Source: Fibrisoma montanum (lineage in GTDB: Bacteria; Bacteroidota; Bacteroidia; Cytophagales; Spirosomataceae). From it: a stretch of 64,000 nt of DNA. The translations under genes and the position numbers were made by a program. The DNA lies in contig NZ_QXED01000004.1 of NCBI RefSeq assembly GCF_003583365.1, positions 558,001 to 622,000 on the forward strand, read 5' to 3'. Numbering within the stretch: the first letter of the stretch is position 1; each line of letters opens with the position of its first letter. The notes beneath the pieces are model-generated. The model had not been told where the DNA came from, ran no database searches, and worked only from the letters and a program-made list of their open reading frames with translations. Of the stretch, positions 15,891 through 25,065 are shown in pieces.

Positions 15891-17159
15891 CTACTCTTCC
15901 AGGTAGTTGAGGTCCTTCCCGTGTGTTTCAGGAATGGTCAGCGTTGAATAAAGGCCAATGGCGAAGCTAATCAGACCAACCACGGCCCCGGCGTTGATAA
16001 CGTCGAGCGACGGCTTCAGAGCCTGGTAGGTCAGCGTCATGGGGATTACCAGACCACGTACCATGTTCGGTACGGTAGTGGCGGCTGTGGCCCGGAGGTT
16101 GGTGCCGAACTGCTCAGCCCCGATGGTTACGAACATGGCCCAGTACCCAATGCCAAAGCCCAGGGCCAGACACAGACCATACAGCATGGTGGACGATGAA
16201 ACGCCCGCGTACAGATAAACCAGACTGAATACCAGCGCCAGCGACATCAGCAACGCAACCCCTTTTTTGCGCGACGCCAGCGCCTGACTGATGAAGCCAC
16301 TGGCCAGATCGCCCGCGGCCAGCCCGACGTAGCACCACATGATGGCCAGCCCCGGCTGAATTTCTTCGGCAATCCCGAAGGCTCTGCCGAACTCGTTGCT
16401 GAACGTAGCCAGAATACCGATAACAAACCAGGTGGGCAGGCCAATGCCGATACACTTCAGGTAACGCACGAGCCGGTTGGTGTTGGTGAAAAACGACAGG
16501 AAATCGCCCCGGTTGACATGTTTCTGCTCCGAAACGTCGGTAAACATACCGGATTCGACTACGCCCACGCGCAGGAGCAACAGCCCAAAGCCTAGCCCAC
16601 CGCCTACAAAAAAGGCCATCTTCCAGTCAAACAACTGCACCGTGAAATACGCGACTACGGCTCCAAACAGGCCGATACCGGCTACCAGCGACGTACCGAT
16701 GGCTCGTTTTTCTTTTGGCAGCACTTCGCTCACGAGTGTAATGCCTGCACCCAGTTCGCCGGCCAGACCGATACCCGCCACAAACCGCATCAGGGCGTAG
16801 TAGGTGGTTGGACTCATGAACGTAACGTCGGCCACGAATCCGCAGGCTACGTTGGCAATGGAATAGGTAATAATGGAGCCGAACAGTACGGATAGTCGCC
16901 CGCGCTTGTCGCCCAGAACGCCCCACAGAATGCCACCAAGGAGCAGACCGCCCATCTGCCAGTTCAGGATGCTGGCCCCGACGGTTGAAATCTCGTCCGG
17001 CGTCAGGCCAAGATCTTTCAGGCTGGGTACTCGAACAATGCCAAACAGCAACAGATCGTAGATATCGACGAAATAGCCCAGTGCGGCAACGATAACCGGT
17101 AGGCTGAAAAGTCCATGCGTAGTAGTCTTGGGTTCGGAGGAAACGGTTGGAACGGCCAT
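15891..17159 (-). CDS. MFS transporter, third of three tandem paralogues
   Basis: A 422-residue member of the same paralogous set, 30 bp upstream of the second copy, so these two are probably co-transcribed. Visible features are SLPVIVAALGYFVDIYDLLL, RVPSLKDLGLTPDEIS, motif A GDKRGRLSVLFGS and the tail HGKDLNYLEE. It is the closest match to copy 1 by eye. About 12 membrane helices are apparent. It is the first gene in the transcription direction, so any promoter would lie in 17160-17223. Confidence 0.9.
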   Translation of the reverse strand: MAVPTVSSEPKTTTHGLFSLPVIVAALGYFVDIYDLLLFGIVRVPSLKDLGLTPDEISTVGASILNWQMGGLLLGGILWGVLGDKRGRLSVLFGSIITYSIANVACGFVADVTFMSPTTYYALMRFVAGIGLAGELGAGITLVSEVLPKEKRAIGTSLVAGIGLFGAVVAYFTVQLFDWKMAFFVGGGLGFGLLLLRVGVVESGMFTDVSEQKHVNRGDFLSFFTNTNRLVRYLKCIGIGLPTWFVIGILATFSNEFGRAFGIAEEIQPGLAIMWCYVGLAAGDLASGFISQALASRKKGVALLMSLALVFSLVYLYAGVSSSTMLYGLCLALGFGIGYWAMFVTIGAEQFGTNLRATAATTVPNMVRGLVIPMTLTYQALKPSLDVINAGAVVGLISFAIGLYSTLTIPETHGKDLNYLEE

Positions 17160-17223
17160 ACGGCTAAATCAGTAAACGAAGATGATTCTGCAATTATACG
17201 AAATGACCAAAGAAGTAAGAAGT

Positions 17224-18231
17224 TTAATTGCGTTCGTGATCCCTGGTTGGCACCGATGAATCCGGTTCGTCCAGCTTTTCGGACGTATCCGTAGCCGCCG
17301 GGATTGCCGCTTCTGATACGGGTTCACCGGCCGAAGGACTGGCCGAAAACGGGACCGGCCGGAGCTGCGGGGTTGGTCTGGGGAGCGTTTCGTATACGTG
17401 AACGGCTGTGCCAAGCGCCCATACCTTCAGACCAACGCGGGCAAAGATCAATACCTGCTGGATAACCAGCATAATCAGAATCGTCGGCCAGTTACGCATC
17501 GTGATCAGGCTGTCGGCCAGAAGGTACAGGGCAAAGAAGCCGGTGCCGATCAGAATGAGCAACCAGTAAAGTCCGTACGTCCGGCCGAGGTTGCGAAATA
17601 CCAGCCGGCCGGCCCGTCCAAAGGCGCGGAAGCCATTGCGGACGTCTTCACGAAACATCAGCACTTTAGCGTAATCGCCGATGCACAAAATCAGGGTGGC
17701 GGTTAGGACAAAGAAGAGGAAAAATACCAGTCCGACGAAGAAAACACCCCGTTCGGTGAGCGTATCGCTCAGTACGATACCCGCCAGAACGCCGGCTATC
17801 AGCCAGACACCGGCCCCGACGCAGATGAACAGAAACGTTACCCCGAACAGACCGAGGTAGCGCCGAACGTAATGACTACAGGCCTGCCAGAACGTACCGG
17901 CGCTGAACCGGATGCCTAACTGGTTAAAATGCAGCAGGATGCCACCGGTGAAAAAGATGCTCAGGAAAACATACAAAACGCCCAGCCATCGGCCGACACT
18001 CATCAGCGGACTGATGGCTCGCCCGCTGCGGTGCATGAAGTCCGAAAAGACGGTGTAATCGAAGCCGCCGAGCATGTTCAGCGGACCGAGTGAGTTCTGG
18101 TCTTCGGCTTTGAGGGTGTTGTACATGGGCAGGGCCGCCAGCAGCCCCAGCGCGAGGGTAATGCCGTAGATCAGCCAGATCAACCGGCGCGAAGCAAGGG
18201 TTTGGCGCAGGGCCTGAGTGAGTGCATTCAT
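17224..18231 (-). CDS. Polytopic membrane protein of unknown function
   Basis: A 335-residue protein with about six hydrophobic segments, for example RLIWLIYGITLALGLLAALP, WLGVLYVFLSIFFTGGILLH, GVTFLFICVGAGVWLIAGVL and GLVFFLFFVLTATLILCIGD. The last 60 residues are hydrophilic and Pro/Glu-rich. It lies 12 bp after the M1 peptidase on the same strand and is probably co-transcribed with it. I recognise no named family. The layout (loops with GRAISPLMSVGRW and FRAFGRAGRLVFRNLGRTYG) resembles uncharacterised Bacteroidota membrane proteins. No catalytic motif is visible. Confidence 0.8.
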   Translation of the reverse strand: MNALTQALRQTLASRRLIWLIYGITLALGLLAALPMYNTLKAEDQNSLGPLNMLGGFDYTVFSDFMHRSGRAISPLMSVGRWLGVLYVFLSIFFTGGILLHFNQLGIRFSAGTFWQACSHYVRRYLGLFGVTFLFICVGAGVWLIAGVLAGIVLSDTLTERGVFFVGLVFFLFFVLTATLILCIGDYAKVLMFREDVRNGFRAFGRAGRLVFRNLGRTYGLYWLLILIGTGFFALYLLADSLITMRNWPTILIMLVIQQVLIFARVGLKVWALGTAVHVYETLPRPTPQLRPVPFSASPSAGEPVSEAAIPAATDTSEKLDEPDSSVPTRDHERN

Positions 18232-18243
18232 ACGGTTAGTCGG

Positions 18244-20196
18244 TTAAAAAAGCCACGCCAGCCACTGCATCCAGTTTTCAACCCAGAACAGAAATTTTGC
18301 GGCAAACTTAGCCGCCGGGGCCGCCGATGGCTTCAGAGTCAGGCTGTTGTTGTTCAGATCAACGTCCATGAAAATCTTCTGTTTCGGGTCGATGTGCGCC
18401 CACACCACTTTCGCTTTTTCGTTGAGCGTGAAGGTGCGCTGTCGGGCTTTGCCGTCCCAGAACAGCATCAGTTCCTTGCCGTCGTCGAAATGGACCCGTA
18501 CGTCGACCGGCATGTGCCCATCGCCCAGGCGTTGAACCGTTATGGTTGCCTGCTGTTCGCCGTTACGGATTCGGTTCCGGATGTCGGTCAGTTCATAATC
18601 AATCACGTTGTCGCCGTATAGCACCTGATCAAAAAACCAGTTCATGTCCGGACCGTATTTGCTGCCGAGTCGTTTCGGTACGATTTCGTTCACGATGGCA
18701 ATGAAGTCGTCGGCGCAGGGGTGTCTGAACGTCCAGCGGTTGAAATACGTCTGCATGATCTCATCCATCACGCGCCGACCAATCAGGCCTTCCAGCGTCC
18801 GGAGCCAGGTGGCTGTTTTTGAATACGTCAGCACACCGTAATAGCCCTGGGGTAACTGCCAGGTGTTGCCGAACGAGGACCCAATGGCCGGGTTGTCGAG
18901 GTGAACGTAGCTGTCGCGGGAGCTTTCAAGGTCGCCCATCCGAAAGCCCAGCAGATCGATCTGCGACGACTTGAGACCGTACGTCTCGTCCATGATCCGG
19001 CCTTCGTAATATTGGTTAAAGCCTTCGTCGAGCCAGGCTTCTTCAAACTCATTCGAAGCCAGCAGCTGCATAAAATACTGATGGCCAAACTCATGCACGG
19101 TCACGACCTCCGGAAAGCGGGCTCCATCGGGCAGGCCCCAGGCCGTTCCGGCTGTGATGAAGGTTGGGTATTCCATCCCCGCCGAACCACTGGCGTGAAA
19201 CGGTGGGTCCACTACGGTCAGGTTTGGAAACGGGTATTTGCCAACGTACTTGTCGAAATACGCCAGGGCCGCAATGGCTGCGTCCATGTGCCGCTGGGCC
19301 TGAGCCATGTGCTCGGGCTGCATCAGCAGTTCGATGCTGACCGGATTGCCGGAGCGAGGCTGCCACTTGCCCGTCACGACCTGAAAGTGGGGTGAAGCCG
19401 TCCAAGCAAAATCGACTACGTCCTCGGCGTGCCAGCGAATCGTTTTGGTATTGGTAGCGCCTAGCGTTTCGCCGACCATCAGACCGGTGGCACCCACCCA
19501 GTACTCTTTGGGGGTGGTGATGGCTACGTCGTACACACCATAGTCCGCATAAAACTCCGAGTGCGCGTGAAACTGGTGGCAGTTCCACTGGCCGGTTTTT
19601 GAGTAGCGGGTGCCGGCCGGTTCGTACACGCCAATCTTGGGAAACCACTGACCGACCAGAAAGTAGTCGCGACTATAACCCGTCCGGGCGAAGATTTTAG
19701 GCAGTTTCGCCTGAAACGCAATATCGAGCGTAATGGTCTCGCCGGGGCCAACGGGTTTGGATAACGGTACGCGGATGACTGTCCGATCGTCCTGGTTACC
19801 GTCGTCCGGCTGAATGAACTGATACGCCAGCGGTTCGCCCCCCCGTACTTTCATCGATGTTACGTCGATGAAGCCGTAGGGGTTTTCTGCGTCGCGGTCG
19901 ATTTGGGTGCCTCGCAACTGCCCGCCCGATTCCCGCATAAACGTTGTTTGTTCGTTGCGGAAGGCGTTCAGATACAGGTGAAACCGGAGTTCCCGAATAA
20001 CGTCGCCGGATGGGTTGCGCCACACCAGCGTTTCGCGGCCGTTCAGTTTTTTGGTGACCGGGTCGAGCGTCACCTGGATCTGGTAGTTGGCCAGACGAGG
20101 GCTCAGAGGCTGAGGAAAGATGGCCTTCGGCGACTGCGCAAAGCCCGGCAGTGTCGTAACAAAGCCAACGAGAGCAAGCCAGCAGCGAACTATCAT
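18244..20196 (-). CDS. Secreted M1-family metallopeptidase
   Basis: A 650-residue zinc peptidase with a signal peptide (residues 1-20, ending PGFAQ). The N-terminal beta domain contains YQIQVTLDPVTKKLNGRETL. The catalytic centre is VTVHEFGHQYFM (HExxH near residue 367) with the third ligand 23 residues later in EEAWLDEGFNQYYEGRI. The exopeptidase GxMEN-type motif appears as GSAGMEYPTFI. Members of this Bacteroidota subgroup are periplasmic or secreted aminopeptidases. The C-terminal part includes a beta domain near residues 530-620. The gene is first of a two-gene unit with the membrane protein. Confidence 0.92.
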   Translation of the reverse strand: MIVRCWLALVGFVTTLPGFAQSPKAIFPQPLSPRLANYQIQVTLDPVTKKLNGRETLVWRNPSGDVIRELRFHLYLNAFRNEQTTFMRESGGQLRGTQIDRDAENPYGFIDVTSMKVRGGEPLAYQFIQPDDGNQDDRTVIRVPLSKPVGPGETITLDIAFQAKLPKIFARTGYSRDYFLVGQWFPKIGVYEPAGTRYSKTGQWNCHQFHAHSEFYADYGVYDVAITTPKEYWVGATGLMVGETLGATNTKTIRWHAEDVVDFAWTASPHFQVVTGKWQPRSGNPVSIELLMQPEHMAQAQRHMDAAIAALAYFDKYVGKYPFPNLTVVDPPFHASGSAGMEYPTFITAGTAWGLPDGARFPEVVTVHEFGHQYFMQLLASNEFEEAWLDEGFNQYYEGRIMDETYGLKSSQIDLLGFRMGDLESSRDSYVHLDNPAIGSSFGNTWQLPQGYYGVLTYSKTATWLRTLEGLIGRRVMDEIMQTYFNRWTFRHPCADDFIAIVNEIVPKRLGSKYGPDMNWFFDQVLYGDNVIDYELTDIRNRIRNGEQQATITVQRLGDGHMPVDVRVHFDDGKELMLFWDGKARQRTFTLNEKAKVVWAHIDPKQKIFMDVDLNNNSLTLKPSAAPAAKFAAKFLFWVENWMQWLAWLF

Positions 20197-20304
20197 GAGG
20201 ATGATCAGTTTAGGGCAAGCTAATTACTAAAAAGACGGCTGGATTCCAAGGGCAACGTATAGGCGGATCGAACGCGCGGGAAGGAGCGGATAAGCCCGCT
20301 ACAT

Positions 20305-20350
20305 GAAAGAGCCGGGTTCGCTGCATGCCCGAAGCGAACCCGGCTCTTTC
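20305..20350. terminator. Hairpin terminator after the lipoprotein gene
   Basis: A perfect 18-bp inverted repeat (arms 20305-20322 and 20333-20350, GAAAGAGCCGGGTTCGCT). It lies 15 bp past the stop of the lipoprotein gene on the minus strand. The strength of the stem suggests a terminator even though the T-tract is short. Confidence 0.75.
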
Positions 20351-20365
20351 AAACAGAACGGCGAA

Positions 20366-20776
20366 TCACTTTCTGGCTACGACCGTATACTTAACGTTGT
20401 TTTTGAAGTAATTCAGCGTGACCTCTTTCCCGTCGATGCTGCCGTACCGGATGCTGTTGCCGATATACATATCGTAGGTGGCTCCGTCGGCTTTGCGCAG
20501 GGTCAGTTCGCCGGCCAGTACTTCTTCTTTATTCAGCGTCATGGTAACCGAAACGATGGACGTATATCCCCATATTTTGACCACCGCAACCGTACCCGAC
20601 GGGGCAGGAGCCGGTGCGGCCGGCGATTCGGCGCTGACCGATACGATCTGGTACGTACCGGTATAGTCAGGTGTTGGTTCTTCCTGATACGTGCCTTCGT
20701 CGGGGCGGCAGGCCGTTAGATATATTAACAGGCTGAAAATCAGTAGCCGGACTACGGGCGAAATGAAAAGTTTCAT
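20366..20776 (-). CDS. Small putative lipoprotein of unknown function
   Basis: A 136-residue protein from ATG 20776 (MKLFISPVVRLLIFSLLIYL), preferred over an upstream in-frame start at 20821 because it places a lipobox correctly: LLIYLTAC, with Cys as the first mature residue. The mature part begins with an acidic linker, then a compact beta-rich domain (YTGTYQIVSVSAE, VAVVKIWGYTSIVSVTMTLN, GSIDGKEVTLNYFKNNVKYT). The fold resembles lipocalin-like or other small barrel lipoproteins of Bacteroidota, which is an inference. It has its own strong terminator. No neighbours suggest a role. Confidence 0.75.
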   Translation of the reverse strand: MKLFISPVVRLLIFSLLIYLTACRPDEGTYQEEPTPDYTGTYQIVSVSAESPAAPAPAPSGTVAVVKIWGYTSIVSVTMTLNKEEVLAGELTLRKADGATYDMYIGNSIRYGSIDGKEVTLNYFKNNVKYTVVARK

Positions 20777-20903
20777 AAAGTGACGAATTAGTAAGAAACT
20801 GATTACAATGCGTAAGCTCATGCGGAAGGAGGCTCTCTATCTTTACGCCCCGAAGCGCACAAAAGTATAGCTTCATTCCGTAACTCACTTTACTTGTAAT
20901 ACC

Positions 20904-22616
20904 ATGAAATCGCTATCCCACCTCTGGGTAGGCCTTGTGCTGCTACCCCCTGCTCTTTATTTTATTTTCTTCTCAATCTACGCGATCAACCTGCCCATCG
21001 GTGACGATCTGATCGTAATTCTCCGCTTTCTGATCGAGTGGGACTGGGCCGGTACGGCAACCCGGAAGTGGCATCTGCTTAGTCAGAACTTTATCGAACA
21101 CCGGCTGGTCTTTACGCGGCTGTCGGCGCTGCTGACTCGCTGGCTATCGGGCGAACTCAATTTCAGACTGGTCATGCTGGTGGGTAATCTGTGTTTGGTG
21201 GGCATTCTCTGGCTCTTCAGTCGCCCCATCGTGCGTACCCGAACCGACTGGTGGTATGTGCTGCCGGTGTCGCTGCTGCTGTTTCAGCCGATTGCGTACG
21301 AAGGAAACTTCTGGGCAATTGCCTCGACCAACTACATGCCCGTCTGCTTCTTTGGCTTCCTGACCTTCTTTCTGATGGGTCGTCAACGACTCGTCTGGGA
21401 TGGTGCAGCCGCTGTTGCCGCTACGGCCGCGACGCTGACGTTTGCCAATGGGCTCCTTATCTGGCCATTGGGAGGGCTGGTGCTGCTGCTTCAGCGCCGG
21501 TTTCGGTCGCTGGTTGGGTGGAGCGTGCTGACGGTCCTTGCCTTTTATCTCTACTACGTTGGGTTCGACTACGTGAATCGGCCCGACATGGTGCATAAGC
21601 TCGTCCATCTGTTTCCGGATGTGATGGCGAACCTGCTGCTGCTGTTCGGGGCGTTTGCCAATCCGGTGGATAAAAGCCACGTACTGAATCCGGCCGACGC
21701 TCTACCTATGGCGCTGGGAGCACTTCTGTTCGGATGGATCCTGTACGGCCTGTTTGTATTGATCCGGCAAACACCCTTGCTGAACGGGCGTCGGCCGGTC
21801 GGCACAGAAAACCCGCAACGGACGTATTTTCTGCTCGGTTCCGGTCTGTTTCTGTTGCTGAGTTGCTGCGCTTTTGCCGCGGGCCGTACGTTCGACAACG
21901 TTGTGGTATCCGAGAGCCGGTACCGGAATTTTCCGGTGTTTCTGCTGGTGGTTGGCTACGCGATGGCCTTGACAGTGGCAAGCAGCACATGGCGGCCGGT
22001 GGTCGGGCGGGTTGCGGTGGTCGGAGCGCTGCTGTTCTGGCTGAGCAGTTACGTAGTATACACCCCCAAACTGGCATCGATGCAGCGCCACCGGAAAGCC
22101 GGGGTCTATAACTGGATTCATAATCGTTCCTGGGCCATTTACGGCGACGGTGGTTATTTCAATAGGGCGTCGATGCACCTGTCGAACTGGACCGAGCAGT
22201 ATGCCGCCGACTGGTACAAATTCCCGTCATACCTGACAATTCCGGCTGCATCGACCCAAACGAAGTTGTGCGAAAGCCGGGCCGTCAGCGCTACACTTAA
22301 CGTAACGCCCGGCCTGGATGTGTTGCACGTAGACTATCCGGAGTGCGGGTCCCTCGGTGGCGAGCCATACGGTATGCTGCAATCGGGCCAGGCGGTCTGG
22401 CTGTTCGGTATTGCAAAGAAAACCAGTCTGCGACGGCTTTTGACCGAAGGCGAGTTTGAAACGCGCCACCTGACCGGCGATCTGATTCTGAACACCAAGT
22501 CGGGGGTTGATCTGCCCGCCGGCAAGTACCGGGTCGGAATTGCTTTGCTTAAAAACGACAGCCTGGTGGCCGGAACGCTGGTGCCCAACTTTACCATGCA
22601 GGTAGCCAGTCGGTAG
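20904..22616 (+). CDS. Large polytopic membrane protein, possibly GT-C-like
   Basis: A 570-residue protein with ten or more hydrophobic segments in the first 400 residues (for example LWVGLVLLPPALYFIFFSIY, LVMLVGNLCLVGILWLF, WWYVLPVSLLLFQPI). A soluble C-terminal domain follows from about residue 400 (YNWIHNRSWAIYGDGGYFNR) to the end. An acidic residue pair in the first extracytoplasmic loop (PIGDDLIVILRF) recalls the catalytic Asp region of GT-C glycosyltransferases. No lipid-linked-sugar transferase motif beyond that is clear, so the assignment is tentative. Such proteins in Bacteroidota usually sit in the inner membrane. It stands alone between a divergent lipoprotein and the enolase operon. 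Confidence 0.8.
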   Translation: MKSLSHLWVGLVLLPPALYFIFFSIYAINLPIGDDLIVILRFLIEWDWAGTATRKWHLLSQNFIEHRLVFTRLSALLTRWLSGELNFRLVMLVGNLCLVGILWLFSRPIVRTRTDWWYVLPVSLLLFQPIAYEGNFWAIASTNYMPVCFFGFLTFFLMGRQRLVWDGAAAVAATAATLTFANGLLIWPLGGLVLLLQRRFRSLVGWSVLTVLAFYLYYVGFDYVNRPDMVHKLVHLFPDVMANLLLLFGAFANPVDKSHVLNPADALPMALGALLFGWILYGLFVLIRQTPLLNGRRPVGTENPQRTYFLLGSGLFLLLSCCAFAAGRTFDNVVVSESRYRNFPVFLLVVGYAMALTVASSTWRPVVGRVAVVGALLFWLSSYVVYTPKLASMQRHRKAGVYNWIHNRSWAIYGDGGYFNRASMHLSNWTEQYAADWYKFPSYLTIPAASTQTKLCESRAVSATLNVTPGLDVLHVDYPECGSLGGEPYGMLQSGQAVWLFGIAKKTSLRRLLTEGEFETRHLTGDLILNTKSGVDLPAGKYRVGIALLKNDSLVAGTLVPNFTMQVASR

Positions 22617-22647
22617 ACGCCCGCCAAATCAGCAATACTGGTGCTAA

Positions 22648-24048
<1,401 letters not shown>

Positions 24049-24050
24049 CT

Positions 24051-24126
24051 GGTTTGTGGTTTGTAGTTCGTAGTTTAGTGGGGTTACCTGCATCAAACTA
24101 CGAACTACAAACCACAAACCACAAAC
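24051..24126. repeat. Heptad-repeat palindrome after enolase
   Basis: A 26-bp perfect inverted repeat (arms 24051-24076 and 24095-24120), each arm built of 7-bp units (GGTTTGT, GGTTTGT, AGTTCGT and complements AACTACG, AACTACA, AACCACA). An extra unit follows on the right. It fills the gap between eno and divIC and could terminate or process the eno transcript. Confidence 0.85.
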
Positions 24127-24136
24127 TCAAAATTTC

Positions 24137-24448
24137 ATGCTGAACCGTCTTCTTCGCCCGCTTCGTAACTTCTACGTCGCCACCGGACTGGTTTTGCTCG
24201 TCTGGATGCTGTTCTTCGACGCCAACGATCTGCCGTTGCAGGTGCGGAACTGGTGGAAGCTGCGCGAGCTGGAGAAGGATGCGGTTTATTTTCAGGACAA
24301 GATTCGGGACGTGCAGAACCAGCGGCAGGAAGTGCTTGGCAACGATCGGCTGCGGGAGAAGTACGCCCGCGAACGGTACCTGATGAAAAAGCCCACCGAA
24401 GATGTATTCGTCATTGTGGACGAAAACAACGAACCAATTGAAAAATAG
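24137..24448 (+). CDS. Septum formation initiator family protein (DivIC/FtsB-like)
   Basis: A 103-residue bitopic protein. One transmembrane segment (residues 13-28, YVATGLVLLVWMLFF) is followed by a coiled coil (LRELEKDAVYFQDKIRDVQN, then QRQEVLGNDRLREKYARERY). The ending LMKKPTEDVFVIVDENNE matches Bacteroidota DivIC/FtsB-like proteins. By family it would join FtsL and FtsQ in the divisome at the inner membrane. It commonly lies next to eno in this phylum, as here. The C-terminal helix is short, and the protein is the usual size. Confidence 0.88.
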   Translation: MLNRLLRPLRNFYVATGLVLLVWMLFFDANDLPLQVRNWWKLRELEKDAVYFQDKIRDVQNQRQEVLGNDRLREKYARERYLMKKPTEDVFVIVDENNEPIEK

Positions 24449-24483
24449 CAAAGGCACCGGGCCAGGAAGCCATTCTGTCTGAC

Positions 24484-24506
24484 CCCTGCCCTCTGCCCCA
24501 CGCCCG
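24484..24506. repeat. GC-rich heptad run before the LMW-PTP gene
   Basis: Three consecutive 7-bp units CCCTGCC, CTCTGCC, CCACGCC then CGC, ending 1 bp before the start codon at 24508. It has the same 7-bp period as the other intergenic heptad runs in the window but a different composition. Confidence 0.5.
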
Positions 24507-24507
24507 C

Positions 24508-25026
24508 ATGGTAAGCGTTCTTTTCGTCTGTTACGGTAATATCTGCCGGTCGCCGATCGCCGAGGGCATTTTTCGGGCGTTGGTAGTTGAGCAGGGCCTG
24601 AGTGAGGAGATCCAGTGCGACTCGGCCGGAACGGCATCGTACCATATTGGCGAATTACCCGACCGACGTACCCGCGAAAACGCACTCGAACATGGTCTGA
24701 CGCTGACCCACCGCGCCCGTCGGATTACCGGCGAGGATCTGGCTCAGTTCGATTACTTCGTGGCCATGGATGAAGCCAATTTTGAGGCTATTGAAAAGTT
24801 AAGTCACCGGAGTGTTGGCCTGCATCCCGACGATACGATTTTTTTACTGCGGGAGTTTGACCCAGCCGTTAACGATCAACCCAACGTACCGGACCCGTAC
24901 TACGAAGGACCGGAAGTGTTTGAAGAGGTTTACCAGATTGTACTTCGCTGCTGCCGCCAGCTACTCGCCTACCTGGCCCAGCAACATAACTTGCTTTTGT
25001 TGAGCGAACGAGCGAAGGAGCACTGA
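24508..25026 (+). CDS. Low molecular weight protein tyrosine phosphatase
   Basis: A 172-residue enzyme. The P-loop VCYGNICRSPIAEG (residues 7-20, C-x5-R-S) starts the protein, and the general-acid motif DPYYEG lies at about residues 129-134. It dephosphorylates phosphotyrosine, and bacterial members often act on tyrosine kinases controlling capsule or exopolysaccharide. No such kinase is in the window. It sits 59 bp after divIC in the eno cluster. The last codons (SERAKEH) overlap a heptad-like inverted repeat, so the C-terminal tail may have been reshaped by it. Confidence 0.95.
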   Translation: MVSVLFVCYGNICRSPIAEGIFRALVVEQGLSEEIQCDSAGTASYHIGELPDRRTRENALEHGLTLTHRARRITGEDLAQFDYFVAMDEANFEAIEKLSHRSVGLHPDDTIFLLREFDPAVNDQPNVPDPYYEGPEVFEEVYQIVLRCCRQLLAYLAQQHNLLLLSERAKEH

Positions 25027-25043
25027 TGGTTGCTCGTTCGCTC
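25002..25043. repeat. Inverted repeat spanning the LMW-PTP stop codon
   Basis: GAGCGAACGAGC (25002-25013) pairs perfectly with GCTCGTTCGCTC (25032-25043), with flanking degenerate repeats of GCTCGTT. The left arm is inside the last codons of the phosphatase gene. It may act as a terminator or processing hairpin before gpmI. Confidence 0.6.
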
Positions 25044-25065
25044 GTTTGCCTTTTCTCTTTCGCTC

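Noticed and set aside
24051-24126. CRISPR-like array at the eno/divIC gap
   Set aside because: The repeat unit is 7 bp, forms two complementary arms, and has no spacers or cas genes nearby.
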